Of a stretch of 64,000 nt of DNA, positions 48,601 through 58,126 are shown one piece after another. Numbering within the stretch: position 1 is the first letter of the stretch; the number at the start of each line of letters is the position of its first letter. The stretch is from positions 124,001 through 188,000 of the forward strand of contig BGKB01000035.1 of assembly GCA_003116975.1 (NCBI GenBank), in the 5' to 3' direction. The DNA is from Aurantiochytrium sp. KH105 (taxonomy: Eukaryota; Sar; Bigyra; Thraustochytrida; Thraustochytriidae). Made by a program: the position numbers and the translations under genes. Under the pieces are notes generated by a model. It made no database searches. It was not told the origin of the DNA and saw only the letters and a list, made by a program, of their open reading frames with translations.

Positions 48601-50353
48601 GCGCGCAGAGAAGACGCGGGTTCTCGGGATTGCGCGATTGCGGATGCTCAATAAGGCCTTGGGGGACTTCCAGAATCGACTCTTTCGTATCAATAATAAG
48701 ATGGAGCACGCGAAGAATCTTCTCAATTGGACCCACCCACGTCGATCGCGGCGCGTGATGAATGTCCTTTTGATTCTCTGTATCATGTGCACTTTGGTCC
48801 CGAGCCGGTTCGTGGTGCTCTTCGTGGGACTCTTCATGTTCACGGAACATTTCCGTCGCATGGGAACAATGGTGCTTCGCGTGAACCATCTGCTCTCGCT
48901 CATGCCTACAGACGACGACCGGCGCGAGGCGTGCGCGGGCGGGGTGGTGTCTGCGAAGCGAAGGTACTCTGCCGGGCTGAGCGACAAGAGCATTGGCAGT
49001 GGCAACATCGACAGCAGCATCGTCAGCAGCGGTGCAGCAGCAGCATCGCTAAAGCTGCAGCAAGATGATGGTGGTGGTGTTGGCGCTGCGGGGAGTACCA
49101 AGACGTCACCGCCGGCAGCGCTGCCGATTTTCGTGGCCAAGACGAATGGACGACGGGATTGGGTGGACGCCGCGCAGGCGGTGCACAAAGTTGGCCGCGC
49201 CGGGGAAAACGGTCGGGGCGACGGCGTTGTTGAGCGCGGCAAGGCCTGGGCGGAAGATGGCTTCGGCCATTCTGGAAATGGAGCGGCCGGGCCAGGCGAC
49301 GGCGACGGCGATAATGAGGGCGCGCGTCCGCTGCGCGGTGGCGGGCATGCGGAGTCGCAAGCAGAGGGCAAGCAAGGGCCTGGGGAAGGTTATGATGAAG
49401 ACGCGCAAGAGCGAGTGCGAGTGCAAGGTTCGTTTCTGGGGGCGGTTGATGAAGAGGCGTTACCACTCGCGGTGAATTTGCGAGAGCTCCGGCCCCCGGA
49501 AGGCGTGCTGCTGACTGGGGCCGACATTGATCAAGGTTTTGCAGGAAGTCTGCGCGTGATGCTGGCGCCCTCGTCGTCGCGATTGCGCGGCGCGGCGCAG
49601 CGCGCGGCCTCGCGGCGGGCGACCCCGCGTTGGACGACGCATTTCTGCTTCCTGCATCGTACACGGGCTGGCGCCTATCTTTTGTGGTGGTCGAGCAGGG
49701 ACGCCTTCGAGGCGCTGCAGGCGCCGGAGGGGGCATTTGGGCCGATTCTCGGCGCGCTTGCAAGCGTTGCTTCCCGCGCCAAAACGGTTGGCCAGTCTGG
49801 AGGAGCCGAAACTCTGCAGCGGCAGCTTGACCAGCAGCTTGGCCAGCTTGGCCAGCAGCTTGGAAATCAACAGTTTGGCCAACAGCTTGACCAACAGTTT
49901 GATGAGCCACGCCGCCAGGGTTCGCAACAGTTTTCCCATTTAGGGGGCTGCCAGCGGCCGGAGCTCGCGTTTGCCTTGGTTCGTCATCGGCCGGATAGGC
50001 CGTCTTCGTCGTCTTCATCGTTTTTCTCCTCGTCCTCATCGACGTCTTCGACGTCGTCGGCGTCTTCTCCGCCCGCAGGTGCAGCAGCGAGACGGCCGTC
50101 GCCCTCGTTTTTATCTTTCAACGCTCCGCGCTCGAGTCCACCTTCATCCCCAGTTCCCGCAGTGACGATCGGCGAAACCCGCTACCGCTCGCAGCCTCTG
50201 ATCGTCGAAGGCCATGTTCCACAGCAGCGTCGGAGAGTGGAACAGCTCCTCGTGCTGGCGAATTCTGATCGCAAAAAGGAAAAGTGGCTCGCGGCAGTCG
50301 TTGCTCAAGGGAATCGTCATCACTCGTCGCTCGCTGGCAATGTCGGGCGCTGA
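42617..50353 (+). CDS. Giant multi-C2-domain membrane protein (MCTP/ferlin-like) with split C-terminal PH-like domain
   Basis: 2,578 aa in one exon. C2 domains with Ca-type loops are seen at about 339-430 (ATGYSDPYCVV, DPVWEEAVHF, VVRDKDKFSRDD), 504-610 (NGWSDPFCQV, YDKDLITNDK), 652-760 (degenerate, lacking most acidic ligands) and 1603-1755 (GGRSDPYVVL, DPVWNEEF, interrupted by a linker); another C2-like start at about 1370 (RVRVAVLQARGLL) is broken by a Ser-rich insert. Two hydrophobic hairpins resemble the PRT_C membrane region of MCTP proteins: about 1300-1350 (LLNWENYAISIFGVLL) and 2035-2080 (MNVLLILCIMC, FVVLFVGLFMF). A Gln/Leu/Gly repeat (QQLGQL units) lies near 2400-2435. The end (about 2340-2390 and 2535-2565, ANSDRKKEKWLAAVV) looks like two halves of a PH domain. 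Likely a membrane-tethering, calcium- and phospholipid-binding protein at contact sites. Confidence 0.82.
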   Translation: MEDEEHRWGFWPKNTTDEAPKARAQGNDDLDEEDDEESQAVDSVALENLRRLMDAEDNVGPRFGGERVTQSFWDTEASDGRRAFEDKYEDEDDDEEGVDDAGRASALAASSSMWTGLRQGISAIDEYARHKTSSIKSGRQDVHEEAELVVAVRAVRLLSGGSRVAGQQIYIKIDLEAYTRETGHLSAEYSRQVCGEVFHFPVSKGNINDGTMLRVRLKSASNLSSPSSAYFGRYRPNLATVGIHILNVADVGSPDNYVMVELGDHFAEAEMAFYWCPPDDIPSASAAEPSRKLRKALGNPKRRLRSGVQMPQTVLGLDDMRKDQAWVDNPGGLAQVNTYNKLSVIIVRARNLRAADATGYSDPYCVVMCHGRRVRTEVKRATCDPVWEEAVHFPSLDAIDLNDEITIVVRDKDKFSRDDDLGQLSLPLWALVRNGVTGANWYSLSDTDRMNVHARGSYLGQIEVEVIFRPAQMQANLVTSPAARSLANFQSSEVTSKSFELGPEVRTPRLFVRIVQARNLPAADSNGWSDPFCQVRVRGKRQRTRSVKRSVAPHWNQVFEFGANDFLHKRDIVEITLYDKDLITNDKLGTVRLPIYQLTQQPGPEQTTWLQLSSARYPCAGEVQVAAHYVMPTFLESANNQAARDLYKGKEWLYELQLTLLSARGLRATDEASHASSPYCLISCGAHSSIKSRVRHRTVNPIWNQHFKFRQSIDEAREGLGRADHLTIRVFSESPGRTADQALGSRTLDLGFLLDKLGYVDKSGAEFTEYFRLDGPAADEPVMSSGDMDGESNDASLDNEAMDDLTAQFVVGNGLGRSSPNASPRSSRFDALRSTLRRRKHPKQKNLDDLANLGSQETPGQLHSVSPNSQRQQTSNGAHKLQAGLQRALAASRELSHQRPRFDSDGSGEMDAAYLRNEEDGLYGSVRMRIRLVPIGEKRMHTSRKLLVRLHHICDALDQERERFDPQLPSRVILRARLGATVFESSESRFLAHSGGCAVLNAQQIFDHWATHLPPSDRKKANVGSPERDNVLFMELIDSCDDGVLARATLGPAELERISNTHLEGPTEVVMTPTRFFGTLPKLSLDLRVLEVREELRPVLGFFHLNLLSLKITRDDFQHGYRTVVRYGDTVMTTRCVQGELSIRFLRDEHMYKFAVYEMFTPVVIEVWASAIDPQKNVSGSGERRDASKWGTLFGSVTMTVFDMLELEAQVVHSDAHLTKQVQMPRLKLPLTAPSSSGSALGSLWVEAMYEENFWALVAPNPNPVLRPAKPFSLANLRHEVNRFMSILGWFSGAGEYIAYLLNWENYAISIFGVLLTVLFCCVDFYAERVLALPFYLALIVVMRKHYERVNGDLVNEVLKDVQAREVNARVRVAVLQARGLLKKAPPHVLRGRHGLGHTTSTLGTIGSPRMSRASARFPQTNADVEEHDESGVDAERKCDDMPGSPSSPEGASSKWRVASLAWGIIDMPRRMVRGATTKRGTRDSFSSIQHSSMRASSTLSASPTGPQGQDASSGSDQALLPCAFARVALRPNFGSRRLLRIGRTWRSFPTSSPDFGLGKRGYSVNRSFQGKLKSQIVPWETARGDKIQAFEFDVKLCSRSGKMILVRLFRAEGLISRGRGGRSDPYVVLQTCENAAPKSSGGSRGQVGVNSVASSVDEYGGLSAFELAADTAANAAGALEGRKVKSVPPGNKMQSSTKRETADPVWNEEFMLGGAPMVHNADFVELVFKDASSSMRSCALGSLRVQVGRIKTLFGRGSDGPVWCNLCPPKDIAPVSMSQRDGRGLDNGGVGAERPGIAGRVLVHMFVVDMSRVTGGQKLLRELNTSPINVAGSGSSDSTPVVDDRTQTSQGSRQELRVNTGEEETGAVGRTRAGSAPQAEEDTVVSPDSWFRAGSEVVVEVVDGSVGGKASSFLGCARIPVAVLVDNEEVLRQPVFERWISLCPSMDGSAVDAALSEGAAFANAESLGEVLVRVEVLLPDPVARARLMELEEAKRAEKTRVLGIARLRMLNKALGDFQNRLFRINNKMEHAKNLLNWTHPRRSRRVMNVLLILCIMCTLVPSRFVVLFVGLFMFTEHFRRMGTMVLRVNHLLSLMPTDDDRREACAGGVVSAKRRYSAGLSDKSIGSGNIDSSIVSSGAAAASLKLQQDDGGGVGAAGSTKTSPPAALPIFVAKTNGRRDWVDAAQAVHKVGRAGENGRGDGVVERGKAWAEDGFGHSGNGAAGPGDGDGDNEGARPLRGGGHAESQAEGKQGPGEGYDEDAQERVRVQGSFLGAVDEEALPLAVNLRELRPPEGVLLTGADIDQGFAGSLRVMLAPSSSRLRGAAQRAASRRATPRWTTHFCFLHRTRAGAYLLWWSSRDAFEALQAPEGAFGPILGALASVASRAKTVGQSGGAETLQRQLDQQLGQLGQQLGNQQFGQQLDQQFDEPRRQGSQQFSHLGGCQRPELAFALVRHRPDRPSSSSSSFFSSSSSTSSTSSASSPPAGAAARRPSPSFLSFNAPRSSPPSSPVPAVTIGETRYRSQPLIVEGHVPQQRRRVEQLLVLANSDRKKEKWLAAVVAQGNRHHSSLAGNVGR

Positions 50354-50411
50354 AGGTCAGCTAGAGTTGCCAGGCTTTACTACGTCTACTTCCGTTTTTT
50401 CTAGTAGGATC

Positions 50412-50672
50412 GAGGCTGGTTCAATGGCCAGCGTGGCCAAGCTAGCAAGGAGCAGCTAGGCACGGGATAACTGACCTGGCGTCTGACCAGCCAGGTATAA
50501 CGAATGAATAGAAAATCAGAAATTCCATTGTCCGCTTTTTTAGAGGCTGGTTCAATGGCCAGAAAAGTTAGATTAGCAAGGAGCAGCAAGGCACGTGACC
50601 ACTAACCTGTTAACTGACCAGCCAGGCAACGAACGAGTGAATAAGAAGATCAGAATTTCCCTTGCTTCTTTT
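50412..50672. repeat. Direct tandem duplication of a ~130-bp unit
   Basis: Unit A (50412-50542) and unit B (50543-50672) both run from GAGGCTGGTTCAATGGCCA through TTAGCAAGGAGCAGC-like sequence, a CTGACCAGCCAGG segment and AATAAGA/AATAGAA to a T-run, with scattered substitutions. It begins about 60 bp after the C2-gene stop codon. Confidence 0.85.
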
Positions 50673-50739
50673 TTGTACGAACAATGTTATTGCCGTGCCT
50701 GAGCCAGCCAGTCAGACAGTCAGCTGGCCAGCCGGCCGA

Positions 50740-50768
50740 CCAGCCAGCCAGCCAGCCAGCCAGCCAGG
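50740..50768. repeat. (CCAG)n microsatellite
   Basis: Seven CCAG units, preceded by imperfect CCAG/TCAG/CCGG units from about 50703. Confidence 0.92.
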
Positions 50769-51472
50769 CCCGACAGCGGGGTCATCCATCCGCGCTCGGT
50801 TTCCGTCCACGCGCCGTGATGGCCGCGCGTCGCGGTACGGACGGCTCTATCGCGCTCGCTGCCGCCCCCGATAGCGAGCGGCGCGGTGACTATTTCTGCG
50901 CCGCAAACAAGAGATACTGCGGTAGACATAGCGGGATATGGCAGATGAGGGAGACCATGCCGGGCGGAGTGACGTGACAGCGCGGCCGGCCGGGGACGTC
51001 GGATCCGAGCGAAGAGTGGAAAGGAGCCCGCCTCCAAGAATCCAGCGCTCGGTGAAAAGGACTTGGTTCGCTGGCTGTGGCCGGTTGATGCGGCCGTTCA
51101 CGAACTCATCGCCTGCTCCGGACGCTGGTGCAAGAAGCTCGCCGGCTAGCTTCCCCTCTCAAGCTGGCAGCTTCTCTGCCCCTACCGCTGCGGGTACTTT
51201 GAACCATACCCCCCACAATTCCCACCCGCTCTTCTCTCGCGCTCCTCTGACTGCGGGTTTTGCGCGCACCCCTTTGGCAAGCTACAATCTCCCGCAGCCT
51301 GGCCCAGCAGCTTCTACGGGCGCGGCGTGGGGCGGGCGTGGTCCGCTCGCGGGGGACCCGCGCGGCGCGGCGGCGAGGGTGCGGCAAGGTGACACGAAGG
51401 TGTTGCGAAGGTGCGCCAGCTGCCGTCGAGGTGCCGCTGCAAGGCGCAGAGCTGCGCGCGGCCGCGGCGGGC

Positions 51473-51474
51473 GG

Positions 51475-51514
<40 letters not shown>

Positions 51515-51516
51515 CA
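51473..51516. repeat. (GGCA)n microsatellite
   Basis: Eleven GGCA units; reverse complement of the CCTG arrays at 5977 and 40289. Confidence 0.95.
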
Positions 51517-53012
51517 ACGGCGCGGCGCGAGGCCGGCGGCGGCAGCTGGCGAGCGAGCGAGCGAGGCCGCGCGGCGCGGCGGCGGAGGCAGCAGACCCGA
51601 TCCATCCGCCCCGGCCGCCCGCCCTCGCCCCCCGCCCCGCGGCGCATCCGGCCGCGCGCCTGGTCCTCCCGCCCGCCGCGCGCGACCGACCCCTCGCGCG
51701 GCGCGGCGGCAACGGGCGCCGCGCGGCGGCAGCGAGCGAGCGAGCGGAGGAGGGCGCCGAGGCGAGCGCGGCGCAAGCGAGCGAGAGGGAGCGAGCGAGC
51801 GCGGGCTGCTCGCCGGCCTGTGGAGAGGAGCCGCGCCGGGCGTCTGTCCCCTGGCGGAGTCGCGAGGCGAGGCGAGGCGAGGCGCCTGGCGCGACGCGAG
51901 CCTGCGCGAGGCCAGGCAGGCGGCCGCGTCCATTTGCGACGCACCCGCCGCGCCTCGAGCGGATCGAGCGCGCCAGGCCCGCGCGGGCGAGGGGGGAGGG
52001 AGGAGACCCGCCTCACGCGCCGCGACGCGCGCGCGCCCGCCCGCCCGCCCCGGCGCGCCGCTGCGAGACGAGGAGGAGCGCCGCTCCTAGCTAGGTATAG
52101 CTAGCTAGCGTAGGCGGCAACGAAGAAGGCAGGCAGACAACGAGGACGCCGAAGATAGAAGAAGCCCGAGGGAGGTCGGGGCGGGAAAGCGCGACGAAAA
52201 GGGAGAACAAGACCGCTGAGACAAGCTCAAAGCAAGCCTAGTCAAGCCGAAAGCGGGAGAAACCAAACAATTTGCGCAGGCTGCGACTCTCAAAGACTCC
52301 TAGTTTTAGACTTTTTTTTTTCCACCCCTCATCGCCCCTCCATTTGACGATCGATTCAGAGAAGTCAACAAGCAGACAGTTTGCCTCGAGCTACGGAGAT
52401 CGCACGGTACAGGCTTCCGGGATCGCGCTCGACAGGACGCGTCGCAAGGGCCATAGACAACCTTGTCTGTCATTGCCGGGCTTGGTGAGAGGTTGATTGC
52501 CGTGACTAGTGTGCAACAAGAAAAGGCTGGCTGGCGTCTCGCAAGGGCGCACGTTCGTATCAAGGGACAATACGCTCGTAAGGCCACGTGAGCACATTCA
52601 AGAAAAATTGCAACGCATCGCAAAGCACAGTGATAAACCAAACGCAGCAGCTCCACGCTCACCGCCACCACCTAGAGGACGCTGCTTGAGAGTGTCTCAT
52701 CGTGCCACCTACGCACTCCGCTACACTCCGCGCGGGGTGACGAGTGGGTGGTAGCAAGGACTCAAGTGGACGCATTACTGGGCTATTTTCTTTTCCGGTC
52801 TTCTACTAGCGAGAAAAACGTGAGTGGCTAAGCTAGCTGACCCGGTCGGTGCTACAAGCCGACGCAATAATTCCGATCTCGCAGGACCGAGGTCTACGTA
52901 CCAACCAGCCAAGCAGCCAAGCTTCCTGGGGCAAGCGCAAGGGTTCATTGCCCAGGTCGTTCTGCATTTTCCCGCCTGGAGTTCACCCGGTCCATCGAGC
53001 TTGCCAGCCAGC

Positions 53013-53038
53013 CAGCTAGCTAGCTAGCTAGCTAGCTA
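53013..53038. repeat. (GCTA)n microsatellite
   Basis: About six GCTA units; a shorter TAGC cluster is present at 52088-52108. Confidence 0.9.
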
Positions 53039-53401
53039 AAGCTAGAACCGGCTGTCTCAGAGCGTCCGTCTATTTGCTCTGCGGGTGTCCCTTCGCAGCA
53101 CCAGCTCGCGGCCGCGGGCACCCGCCTTTTTTCGCCGCTCACCAGCCGCAGCCGCTCGCGCCCACGCTCACGCCCACGCTCTCGGCCGGTCGAGAGCCGC
53201 CGCTGTCTGCAGCAGCAGACATCGGGGCGCGGGACGTGCAAGCGAGCGTCCACGACTTGCGGCGGCGGCAGCGGCGGTGGCGAGGGCGAGGGCGCTGTGG
53301 TAAGGTAAGCAGGCAGCTTCTCTTAGGAAAAGCGAGACCGCCAGCCAGCCAGGCTCCCTCTGCCAGCCAGCCCAGCTGCTGGAAGGCGAGGCCTGCAGTG
53401 A

Positions 53402-53446
53402 GGCACGGCGCGGCACGGCACGGCAAGGCAAGGCAAGGCAAGGCAA
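53402..53446. repeat. (GGCAC/GGCAA)n pentanucleotide array
   Basis: GGCAC and GGCGC units grading into GGCAA units, constant 5-bp period. Confidence 0.93.
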
Positions 53447-53546
53447 GTGAAGCGCGCGAGATCGAGCGCCGGCAAACCCGGAACTCCGACCCGAGCGGTC
53501 CGCGTGGCGGGCCGCCTCGCACGCCTCGCGCGTCTCCACGCTTGGA

Positions 53547-53576
53547 GAGACAAGGCAAGGCAAGGCAAGGCAAGGC
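53547..53576. repeat. (GGCAA)n pentanucleotide array
   Basis: Five GGCAA/GACAA units, same pentamer as the array 100 bp upstream. Confidence 0.92.
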
Positions 53577-53888
53577 TTGTTGGCTTGCGAACTCGTCTGG
53601 ACGGACACCGGCCGCCGGTGTTTGTTTGCCTTGCGCAGGTCGCTTGGTCATTCGCTCGATCGTTCGCTCGTTCGCTCGTGCAGTCGATCGGACGCTCGCT
53701 TGTTGCGGGCAAACAGGTTGTCAGCGAGCGTGGGCGGTCTAGGATCGCGGGCTGCGTTCTCTCGCAAGAGGTAAGCTGCTTGCTGCTGCCCTGACCTGGT
53801 CTGACGGTCGGTCGCCCTGAGCATCAGTCTTCCTGACGGTCAGTGCAGGCGCAGTCGCACGGTCGGTGTCAGTCGCCGCAGCGGAGCT

Positions 53889-53942
53889 CATCAAAGCAGA
53901 GCAGAGCAGAAAGAACAGAGAGGAGCAGAACAGAGCAGAGCG
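53889..53942. repeat. Degenerate (AGCAG)n pentamer array
   Basis: AGCAG/AACAG/AGGAG units, mostly 5 bp apart, on a purine-rich strand; resembles the array at 23031. Confidence 0.8.
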
Positions 53943-54573
53943 TCAAGCGTGGCGGCGCGGCCACGTCCGTCTGCTATTGCGTGCGTGTGTGCGTGCGTGC
54001 GTGCGGACGTGGCAGCAGCTTTTCGCATTTTTGCGTCTCGCGTTGTTGACCGCATCCTCCGACCGCAGCCGACCGCGTCAAAAAGGCAAGTAGGGCGGGC
54101 ACCACTCAGGAGGTGTGGTGTAACTCACTGAAAGGTCGCGAGCGTTCGTTCGTTCGTTTTATCTGTCCAGTGCCCGCCAAAGCCTTCTAGGAGAGCGAGA
54201 GGCCACAGCCGCGGGTTCCAGCTCAGTGGAGCAGCCCCACACCTGTCCGGCGCCTACTGACGTTTGCCTCCCCCAGGTGTGTGCCGCGGGACGGAGGACT
54301 GCGGAGCCTCGCCCCGCACCTGGATCGGAGCCGGAGGAGCGAGCGCTGACCGCTCGCTCGAGTGCGCTGACAGCTCCCCTTGCGCCTGCTCGCCCTCGCT
54401 TGCGCGAAGTTTCGGGAAAAAAGCACGAAACCCGTGTACTCCGCGCCGCTTTCTCCGCTCACTAGCGCTTGCTCTTCCGCGTCCGCAGCCATACCAGCAG
54501 CAGTAGAAGCCAGCTGACCAGCCTTTGCCCTTGCGCGTTTCTCCCCGGCTTCTTGTGGCTTTCTCGCGTTGTT

Positions 54574-54615
54574 CTGCATTGCATTGCATCTCCATTGCAT
54601 TGCATCGCATTGCTC
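54574..54615. repeat. (TGCAT)n pentanucleotide array
   Basis: TGCAT-type units (written GCATT in the sequence), two runs interrupted by CTCCAT. Confidence 0.88.
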
Positions 54616-56116
54616 CTGGGGGAAACGCACGTCTCGCGTCCTTTCACAGACCACTCGTTGGCGCGTATCACACAGGTCCCTATCTCACTCTTCCTTCTCT
54701 CGCGCGCACTCGAGGTCGGTCGGGCGTCTTTTCCGGCAACCACCTCGGAACTCTCTCGGAGCCGCCGGCTAGCGCGCTGGGCACGGGGCCGTTCGACGCC
54801 GCCGGTCGGGTCAGCCAGCCAGGGCAGGTTTGGGGTCGGTCCGAGGAGGCGCGGCGAGCGCGAGAGGCAGCAGCTTTAGGCGAGAAGAAGCGAAGGCGAA
54901 GCGGGAAGCAGCCGGCCAGTAGCTGGCCGCAAGCAAGAAGCGAAGGCGCCAAGGAAGGGCCTTGCTCCTTGGTCCAGCGCCTGGCTTACCCTGTCAAGTG
55001 GCGCGCACAAACAAACGAACAGACAGACGGACAGACAGCTAGAGCAGCAAGAAGAGCAGGAGCAGGAGAATAAGAGCGCGGGGTTGAGTCTCCTGGGCCA
55101 AGGCTTCTGAAGCCTTGACGCGCGCGTAAGGGGAAGCAAGGTGTCCGCGCGTGCGTTCGATCGATCGTTGTTTGCTTCGCTTACACCGCAATCGCGAGCT
55201 GTCGGAAGTGCGGGGACCCACAACGGGGTTTCATTTGCACGCCCGCCTTTACTCGCGCCCAGAGGGGAGCCCGCAGACATCTTCGTGTGGGGTCAGCTAG
55301 CTTGTTGACTCCTTTTAGAGCGTGATAGTTGTGGAGCTACAGTGGAAGTCAGGTGCTGGGACACCCGTTCGCAGTCGCGCGCCGGGCAATCCCTTCAAGC
55401 CCCGGCTCGGGACCTCCAACCGCGCGAGCGCGCGTCTCGCTGCGCAGGCTGCGCGAGCGGACACCTGGCCTTTACACAGCGTCTGTGCGCGCCTGAGCTC
55501 CGTGGCTATAGCGCCGACGCACTCTCCTCCCGTGGTCTCCTCTTAACGGCGCCCAAGAAAAGCGCCGGCCTCCCAGAGGGCCTACGCCTGCCAGGGAGCG
55601 GCAGCTCCATCGATCGTCCGTGGTCACGATTCTTCGCCGAGTTTCACGGCTGCGCGCGCGCGCCTGGGACAAGGAGAGGCGGGGAAGGCGTAGGGACCCT
55701 CCGCGGGGTTTCTCGTCGTCCACCGGGCCCTTGCCTCCGCCTGCTCTGCTTGCCGCAGAAAGCAACCGTTCAGGGCGTGAGACCTTTTCGCAGACAAAGA
55801 CGCAAGTCGAGGTCTCTCGCCTCGATCGCAGCAAGTGACTTCGCGCCGCGCTGCGTCGCGTTGCGTTGGGTCGGGTCTGGTCTTGCTTCGCGCGTCGGGC
55901 CGAGGCATCGCAGGCGTCGACGAGGTCGCTGTCGCCGTGGCCTCGGTCCCTCCAAACCTCTTGCCGTAGGTGCTCGAGCTTGCAGCAGCACTAGCACCAG
56001 CACCAACAGCTCCTCATAGACAAGCAGTGCCCGCTCCTGGCGCGTGCATGGACTGCGTTGACGCCGCGGTGACGAGAGATTGGCACGCTTGACGCGCGGT
56101 TCGTACGTAGCACAGT

Positions 56117-56377
56117 ATGCGAGACAGTCGCGACGACTTCTCTGGCCACGCAAACGACCCGCACGGGCGTCTTCCCAGGCAGTCTTCTTCGTCCACTACG
56201 CGTGACAATGTAACTCAAGGCAATATTGGAGTCCCCGCCAATACACAAGACGAGAGGACCGGTCAGCAGCAGCAGCAGCAACAACAACAACAATCACAAA
56301 CACAAACGCCACAACAACAGCTTAACTCGGCAATATCGGCTGCGATCGCGCAGTCTCCTGGTTCGCACGCTTTGCAA

Positions 56378-56411
<34 letters not shown>

Positions 56412-56899
56412 CCCAGCAGCAACCCCAGCAGTGGCAGGTTAACCCACAAGGTCTCTTTGGTCAAGCTCTCGTTCTATATCAACAACAGCCGGGCAATCAC
56501 AACCAGCCCATCTCACTTCAACCTTATCAACTCACACAGCTTCCTCTCCAATATCTGCAGGCCTTTGGAGCAGCGCAGCAGCAACACCAAACGCAATCAC
56601 AGCAACAGTCACAGCAGCAACAAGATCAACAACAAAGAGAACAACGACAACGAGAAGAAGAGCAACTGCGCCAAAGTCAACAAGCAGATATGTCAAGGGA
56701 AGCGGAAAAATTACGAATGCAGAAACAATCTGCACCAGTGCAGGCAATGTCGGGATCATTTCAGCGCGATGAAAGCCTCATTCAATGGCTCGAGTCTCGA
56801 AAAATGCAATTATTGCAAGAGCTCGCACAAATCGAAGCCCATATTCAGGCCTATAGGCAAAGTACCTCCAATTCGCAATCTTCAGCGACCTATGCGAAT

Positions 56900-56937
<38 letters not shown>

Positions 56938-58126
56938 ATCACAACAACAACAATCACAACAACAACAATCACAACCACAACAATCACAACCACAACAATC
57001 ACAACAACAACAAGGTGGACTTGGCAGTAACTCTTCAGATACGAGCTTCATCCGCGCCTTCGTGGAAAGCCAAAAATCCCAAATTCAGCCATCATCTTCT
57101 CCTGCTTCACAACAGCAGCAATTGCAGCAGCAGTTACAACAACAACTTCGGCAACAGGAGCAGGAGCTTGCACAACAGTTGAATCAGCAACAGCAGCGGC
57201 AGCAACAGCAGCGGCAGCAACAGCAGCATCATTCAGGGCAGCCAAAACAAGAAAACTCGCTCGAATCGCATGAGCGAAATTTGAGCAGGGGTGATCATCA
57301 AGCTCTTTCTCAAAATAATGCAATGCAACAGCAGCAGCAACAGCAGCAACTGCGGGATCAAGGTTTGTCACCACCACCGCCGCCACCTCCGACACTTATG
57401 TCGCAACATCAACACCCAAACGCGCAGGCCCAGACACAAGTACATTTCATGCAAGCCTCCGGTGGAACACCAGCACAACTCGTTCTGCAAGGATTTCCCA
57501 GCCAAGTTGGCGTTGGCGTGGGGGCCTCGGCTGCATCGTCAGCAACGGGCAACGACGAACCCCCTCGTAAGGTGCGCCGATGGCGCAAGAGCGCTAAATT
57601 TTCTTCAAAATACAGAGGCGTCACCTTTCAGAAAAGAGACTCAAAATACGTTGCCCGGGCATGGATCTCTAAAAAGATCGTGCATCTGGGCACATTTGAG
57701 ACTGAAAAGGAAGCTGCTCGCGTAGTTCGTGACAAGTATTTGGAGATCTACGGCGAGGTGCCCGGTATGAGTCAAGAAGACTTGAGGAAACTCGATCAAG
57801 ATGACGATGTTGTCGAATCGCACGCTGTCGCAGACGATGAAGAAGAGGAGGAAGATGCATTGGAGGTCGACGAAGACGATGGGAGCGATCTTCCTCCAGC
57901 AGTCTCTGCTGCCACGCAATCGGCTACGCCTTCAACGTCCAAGTCTCCGCCGCCCGTTCCCATGGCTGTCGATGAGGGGATTGCACCCGACGCATTCGGG
58001 ACAGAGGGGCCTGACGCTGGTAGTGGTGGAGGCGCTAGCAATAGCAGCTCTAGTGCGAACACGAGCCGGACAAGTTCGCAGAGCCGAAGCAACAACGACA
58101 GTTCTGCGCCAAAGGCTGCTCGATGA
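56117..58126 (+). CDS. PolyQ AP2/ERF-domain transcription factor
   Basis: 669 aa. Residues about 45-480 are dominated by Gln runs (many over 8 long) with a few islands, including a short helical segment LIQWLESRKMQLLQELAQIE (about 217-236). A single AP2/ERF domain lies at about 494-552: KYRGVTFQKRDSKYVARAW, then HLGTFETEKEAARVV; the YRG element and the GTFxTxxEAA helix are both intact. A basic patch, RKVRRWRKSAK, just precedes it and may be a nuclear localisation signal. The C-terminal tail is acidic (EEEEEDALEVDEDDGSD) then Ser-rich. AP2 domains bind GC-rich DNA in plants and apicomplexans and also occur in stramenopiles. Target genes cannot be inferred. The start is the first ATG after a long repeat-rich leader. 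Confidence 0.88.

Larger units (their letters stand above)
50354..56116. other. 5.8-kb gene-free, repeat-rich region upstream of the AP2-factor gene
   Basis: No recognisable protein on either strand. Long frames (e.g. plus strand 50938-52104) are Arg/Ala/Gly-rich products of GC-rich DNA. Contents in order: a tandem duplication (50412-50672), (CCAG)n (50740-50768), (GGCA)n (51473-51516), GAGCGAGC and GGCGA tracts (51735-51890), (GCTA)n (53013-53038), pentamer arrays (53402-53446, 53547-53576, 53889-53942, 54574-54615), and several consensus-like splice donors (AGGTAAGC near 53304 and 53768). It may be a long, spliced 5' leader and promoter of the transcription-factor gene, but that is inference. 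Confidence 0.45.

Noticed and set aside
50938-52104. 388-aa ATG frame
   Set aside because: After ~130 residues it is almost only Arg, Ala, Gly and Pro and spans the GGCA microsatellite; overlapping long frames exist on the other strand as well.
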